Source: Atopostipes sp964624875
GTDB lineage: Bacteria; Bacillota; Bacilli; Lactobacillales; Carnobacteriaceae_A
Assembly: GCA_964624875.1 (NCBI GenBank)
Contig: CAZUZA010000010.1
Location: 1 to 35,465 of the forward strand
DNA: 35,465 bases
Direction: 5' to 3'
In this document: one piece after another, positions 33,129 through 35,465 of the stretch
How the letters are laid out: the number at the start of each line of letters is the position of its first letter
Numbering within the stretch: the stretch's first letter is position 1
The notes under the pieces: model-generated
Databases searched by the model: none
The model's input: only the letters and a program-made list of their open reading frames with translations
What the model was told of the DNA's origin: nothing
Made by a program: the position numbers and the translations under genes

Positions 33129-33237
33129 GTAATGATGTTCCTCATTTCTTCATATTGTTGCTATTAATCATAATGTTGCTATTTTATCATATATCATAGG
33201 GAAGAGGGAGTTTATTTTAAATTATTTCAAAAAAGAC

Positions 33238-33266
33238 TTGCAATAATTATGGATATGACTTAATAT
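33238..33266 (+). promoter_or_regulatory. Promoter of leader peptide 1 and the first livJ-type gene
   Basis: TTGCAA (33238-33243), 17 bases, TAATAT (33261-33266). Transcription would start about 35 bases before the leader peptide. Confidence 0.6.
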
Positions 33267-33309
33267 GTCTTTAATCTAATTTTAATCTAAGCGAACGGAG
33301 GAGAAGACA

Positions 33310-33423
33310 ATGGTTAAGTATACACATATTAACAATAAAAATCATATGCAGATTATTGACCAAACAAAGTCTGCTCCATTTATAAATCAAAAACAAAATT
33401 TATTACTCTTGTTAGTTAAGTAG
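33310..33423 (+). CDS. Leader peptide 1 (37 residues), Leu-rich C-terminus
   Basis: ATG at 33310 follows a strong ribosome site (GGAGGAG, six-base gap). The peptide is 37 residues and polar through residue 30, then reads LLLLLVK (codons TTA TTA CTC TTG TTA GTT AAG) before TAG. Five consecutive Leu codons and a Val at the end of a short, well-initiated frame, with a terminator 80 bases on and a branched-chain amino-acid binding-protein gene after that, are what a ribosome-mediated attenuator leader should look like. The stop codon is the first part of RNA segment 1. Confidence 0.75.
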   Translation: MVKYTHINNKNHMQIIDQTKSAPFINQKQNLLLLLVK

Positions 33424-33538
33424 GATTGTTCCATTTATATGGAAGAGTCCTATTTCTGTTAAAGAAAAGGGCTTTTCCTACTTAACTAGTAACACACTGA
33501 TTAAGAGGGGAGCCCGTAATAGGGTTCGCCTCTTTTTT
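33421..33538 (+). promoter_or_regulatory. Attenuator 1: five mutually exclusive RNA segments and terminator
   Basis: Segment 1 TAGGATTGTTCC (33421-33432) pairs with segment 2 GGAAGAGTCCTA (33441-33452). Segment 2 GGAAGAGTCC also pairs with segment 3 GGGCTTTTCC (33469-33478). Segment 3 GGGCTTTTC pairs with segment 4 GGGGAGCCC (33507-33515). Segment 4, as AAGAGGGGAGCCC (33503-33515), pairs with segment 5 GGGTTCGCCTCTT (33522-33534), followed by TTTTT: the terminator. Segment 3:4 and terminator 4:5 cannot both form. Confidence 0.65.
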
Positions 33539-33581
33539 GTTTAGGAAATTAGAAAATAATAAGATCATAGGGGGAATTAAG

Positions 33582-34757
33582 ATGAAGAAGAATATAAAAG
33601 CAATTATAACAATGTTTACGGTGGTTACAGCTTTACTCTTAGTGGGATGTTCGAATAATGAAGCGAATGGTAATGCAGACTCTGAAGACGTCATTCGAAT
33701 TGGATCAATGTTTGAGTTAACCGGTTCAGCAGCTGAGTATGGAATTTCAATGAACGACGCTGTAAAAATGGCTGTGGCCGATATAAATGAAGCGGGTGGT
33801 ATTAATGGTAAAGAAGTTCAAATAGTAGAACGTGATATTGCTTCGGATGAAGCACAGGCAGCGCAAGCAGCTATGGCACTCGCAACAGAGGAAGATGTTG
33901 TGGCCATTATTGGTCCAGCGTTAACAGGGACACTCCAAGCAGCTATTCCTTCATCTAATGAATATAAAGTTCCAATGATTTCGCCATCAGCTACAGATGA
34001 CGGTGTTTTACAAGATGCAGATGGAAATGTTCATCCTTATGTATACCGTACAAGTTTTACGAACTCATTCCAAGGTGGCGCTCTAGCTCAATTTGCGAAT
34101 GAATCCTTAAATGCTTCAAAAGCAATCATTTTCGGGGACAATTCGAGTGATTATGCTCAGGGGTTAACGGCAACTTTCGAGGCAGCTTTTGATGGTGAAA
34201 TTGTGGCCATCGAAAACTTTACGGCAGATCAGACAGACTTCAGTGCCACACTTACGAATATTCGAAATATGGATTTTGATGTTCTATATGTACCTGGATA
34301 TTATGAGCAAGCCGGTCCAATCGTAAAACAAGCTCGTGAAATGGGGATCGACCAACCAATATTAGGTCCAGATGGGTTTGGAAATACAAAAGTATTTGAA
34401 CTAGCAGGAACAGAAAATATGAATGATGTTTACTATACGTCTCACTTTGTTGTAGAGAGCGATGATCCAGCGATTCAAGAATTCGTTGCAAACTATAAAG
34501 AATTTACTGGTAATGACCCAGATATGTTTACAGGTCTAGCATATGATGCTGTTATGGTTGTGAAAGAAGCAATTGAACGAGCAAATTCCATGGATAAGGA
34601 AGAAATTAATGCAGAACTAGAGAAAACAGAGAACTTTTTTGGGATTACTGGAACATTTTCTTTTGACGGCAAACATGACCCTGTTAAAACGGTCTCTATT
34701 ATAGAAGTACAGGACGGTGTACCGATTAATGTTCATGAAGTAGATCCGAATAATTAA
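33582..34757 (+). CDS. Branched-chain amino-acid type ABC substrate-binding lipoprotein (LivJ-like) 1
   Basis: A 391-residue lipoprotein. The ATG at 33582 follows AGGGGG. The signal peptide ends in LLLVGC, with Cys at about residue 21. The mature part is a type I periplasmic-binding fold of the LivJ/LivK family. IRIGSMFELTGSAAEYGISMNDAVKMAV begins lobe 1. GGINGKEVQIVERDIASDEAQAAQAA, VVAIIGPALTG and VPMISPSATDDG follow, then SFTNSFQGGALAQFA and DFDVLYVPGYYEQAGPIVKQAREMG. GPDGFG and YDAVMVVKEAI lie in the C-terminal half. It should capture Leu, Ile or Val, or peptides, for an ABC importer. No permease or ATPase genes of the system lie within the window. Confidence 0.9.
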   Translation: MKKNIKAIITMFTVVTALLLVGCSNNEANGNADSEDVIRIGSMFELTGSAAEYGISMNDAVKMAVADINEAGGINGKEVQIVERDIASDEAQAAQAAMALATEEDVVAIIGPALTGTLQAAIPSSNEYKVPMISPSATDDGVLQDADGNVHPYVYRTSFTNSFQGGALAQFANESLNASKAIIFGDNSSDYAQGLTATFEAAFDGEIVAIENFTADQTDFSATLTNIRNMDFDVLYVPGYYEQAGPIVKQAREMGIDQPILGPDGFGNTKVFELAGTENMNDVYYTSHFVVESDDPAIQEFVANYKEFTGNDPDMFTGLAYDAVMVVKEAIERANSMDKEEINAELEKTENFFGITGTFSFDGKHDPVKTVSIIEVQDGVPINVHEVDPNN

Positions 34758-34869
34758 GTGATATATGAGAACAAATTGAAAAAACATAAATATAAATGAA
34801 CTAAAATGGCTTAGGTATAATAGTAATTACTTTAAATGAGAGAATAATTATAAAATTATTAAAAAACTG

Positions 34870-34898
34870 TTGCCTTTTATGTGAATTGGTTCTATAAT
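34870..34898 (+). promoter_or_regulatory. Promoter of leader peptide 2
   Basis: TTGCCT (34870-34875), 17 bases, TATAAT (34893-34898). It shows that the second binding-protein gene has its own transcript. I see no strong terminator between the first gene (ends 34757) and this promoter, so readthrough is possible. Confidence 0.65.
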
Positions 34899-34931
34899 GA
34901 TTGAAATCAAACCAAAGAGGAGGAAACAGAC

Positions 34932-35045
34932 ATGTTAAAACAAATGAAAGTATCTAAACAGAATACTGCTCAAAATACGAATTTGCAGACTATGTCTGTT
35001 TGTTTCTCACAAACTCATAATGTAATTATTATTTTAATCGTGTAG
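34932..35045 (+). CDS. Leader peptide 2 (37 residues), Ile/Val-rich C-terminus
   Basis: ATG at 34932 follows AGAGGAGGAAA. The peptide is also exactly 37 residues. Residues 1-30 are polar and unrelated in sequence to leader 1, apart from Asn at 30 in both. Residues 31-37 read VIIILIV (GTA ATT ATT ATT TTA ATC GTG) before TAG. Position, length and the branched-chain run match leader 1, but the emphasis is Ile and Val rather than Leu. A second binding-protein gene follows its terminator. Confidence 0.75.
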   Translation: MLKQMKVSKQNTAQNTNLQTMSVCFSQTHNVIIILIV

Positions 35046-35049
35046 CCAA

Positions 35050-35138
35050 GGATTCTTCTAAAAAGGAGAGTCCACTTTAATGTGAAGTCGGGCTCACAGT
35101 TTTAAACAAGCCCGAATAATATTCGGGCTTGTTTTTTT
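35050..35138 (+). promoter_or_regulatory. Attenuator 2: five mutually exclusive RNA segments and terminator
   Basis: Segment 1 GGATTCTTCT (35050-35059) pairs with segment 2 AGGAGAGTCC (35064-35073). Segment 2, as AGTCCACTT (35069-35077), pairs with segment 3 AAGTCGGGCT (35085-35094, one bulged C). Segment 3 TCGGGCT (35088-35094) pairs with segment 4 AGCCCGA (35109-35115). Segment 4 lies in the left arm AACAAGCCCGAATA of the terminator, whose right arm is TATTCGGGCTTGTT, followed by TTTTTTT. The order of alternatives is the same as in attenuator 1, with different sequences. Confidence 0.65.
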
Positions 35139-35206
35139 AATACGAAAATAAGTTGAGTGGTTTGTTTTTTAAAAAAATAATATGAAATATAAAGGGGAGA
35201 TTCAAA

Positions 35207-35465
35207 ATGGGATTTAAGAAATCATTCAGTTTTTTATTAGCAGGAGTTAGTTTGTTAGCAGCGTGTGGGAACGAAGGCGGAGCAGGAGATACGGAAGAAG
35301 ATGCAGCACTTTATGATGATCGTGAGACGATTTTAGTTGGTTCAATATTCGCTAACTCAGGAGCATATACAGCTTACGGACAACCTCAGACAAATGCTGT
35401 TCAACTTGCAGTAGAAGAAATAAATGCTGCTGGAGGAGTAAATGGCAAACAACTTGAATTAGTTG
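35207..35465 (+). CDS. Branched-chain amino-acid type ABC substrate-binding lipoprotein (LivJ-like) 2, partial
   Basis: The first 86 codons of a second LivJ-type lipoprotein, cut by the window end. AAAGGGGAGA precedes the ATG. Signal peptide with lipobox LAAC (Cys about residue 22), an acidic Gly/Glu linker, then ILVGSIFANSGAYTAYGQPQTNAVQLAVEEINAAGGVNGKQLELV, which aligns with the start of lobe 1 of the first protein (IGSMFELTGSAAEYG, AVADINEAGGINGK). It is a paralogue rather than a copy: the two differ at many positions. It has its own promoter, leader peptide and attenuator. Confidence 0.88.
   Translation, partial: MGFKKSFSFLLAGVSLLAACGNEGGAGDTEEDAALYDDRETILVGSIFANSGAYTAYGQPQTNAVQLAVEEINAAGGVNGKQLELV

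Noticed and set aside
33273..33581. T-box riboswitch before the first LivJ-type gene
   Set aside because: The region lacks a T-box sequence (AGGGTGGNACCGCG-like) and a specifier stem, while a well-initiated Leu-rich short frame and alternative hairpins explain it better.

Overview
This is a low-GC Firmicutes chromosome segment, most likely from the order Lactobacillales. Pointers are a PepV dipeptidase, a complete citrate lyase set (citC, D, E, F, X, G) with a FadR-type GntR regulator, a fused AdhE, Lic-type PTS components, an ECF transporter, sigma-A type promoters (TTGACA / TATAAT), GGAGG ribosome sites, and cre and Rex operators. The closest family (Aerococcaceae or Carnobacteriaceae type) is only a guess. 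There are no rRNA or tRNA genes, complete insertion sequences, CRISPR arrays or phage genes.

Layout. 1-460: a broken N-terminal metallophosphoesterase fragment and a small membrane protein. 688-2736: pepV and its terminator, followed by what looks like the two ends of a group IIC intron (5' end near 2135, domains V and VI at 2659-2736) with a small membrane-protein gene between them. 2827-7807: a small unknown protein, a GerMN lipoprotein, then nucleoside deoxyribosyltransferase, macro-domain, DUF503 and DegV genes, and a membrane-anchored metallophosphoesterase. 7878-8818: PTS IIB and IIA without IIC, behind a perfect cre site. 8872-11442: Lmo0937-type protein, CorA and an AI-2E family permease. 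11560-19146: citCDEFX on the minus strand, a shared control region, then gntR-citG and an NAD-type isocitrate dehydrogenase on the plus strand. 19454-22166: a three-gene ECF transporter of unknown substrate. 22268-25124: adhE behind two cre-Rex operator modules. 25286-26843: a cytochrome-b5-like lipoprotein and a PepSY lipoprotein broken by a 100-N assembly gap. 26903-27733: pyridoxal kinase. 27849-31365: PyrR-controlled pyrF-pyrE-MFS and pyrR. 31500-33128: an ABC-F ATPase. 33238-35465: two LivJ-type binding-protein genes, each behind its own 37-codon leader peptide and attenuator.

How the genes fit together. CitC, CitG and CitX activate the CitDEF lyase, and CcpA and the GntR protein probably gate it by sugar and citrate. 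AdhE re-oxidises NADH with an apparent double carbon/redox switch. PyrE and PyrF with an MFS carrier and no de novo genes in view suggest orotate salvage under PyrR attenuation.

The most interesting signal is at the right edge. Both leader peptides are 37 codons long and carry a run of branched-chain codons starting at codon 31 (Leu in one, Ile/Val in the other). Each is followed by five RNA segments that can pair as 1:2, 2:3, 3:4 and 4:5. That looks like paralogous ribosome-mediated attenuators tuned to different branched-chain amino acids.
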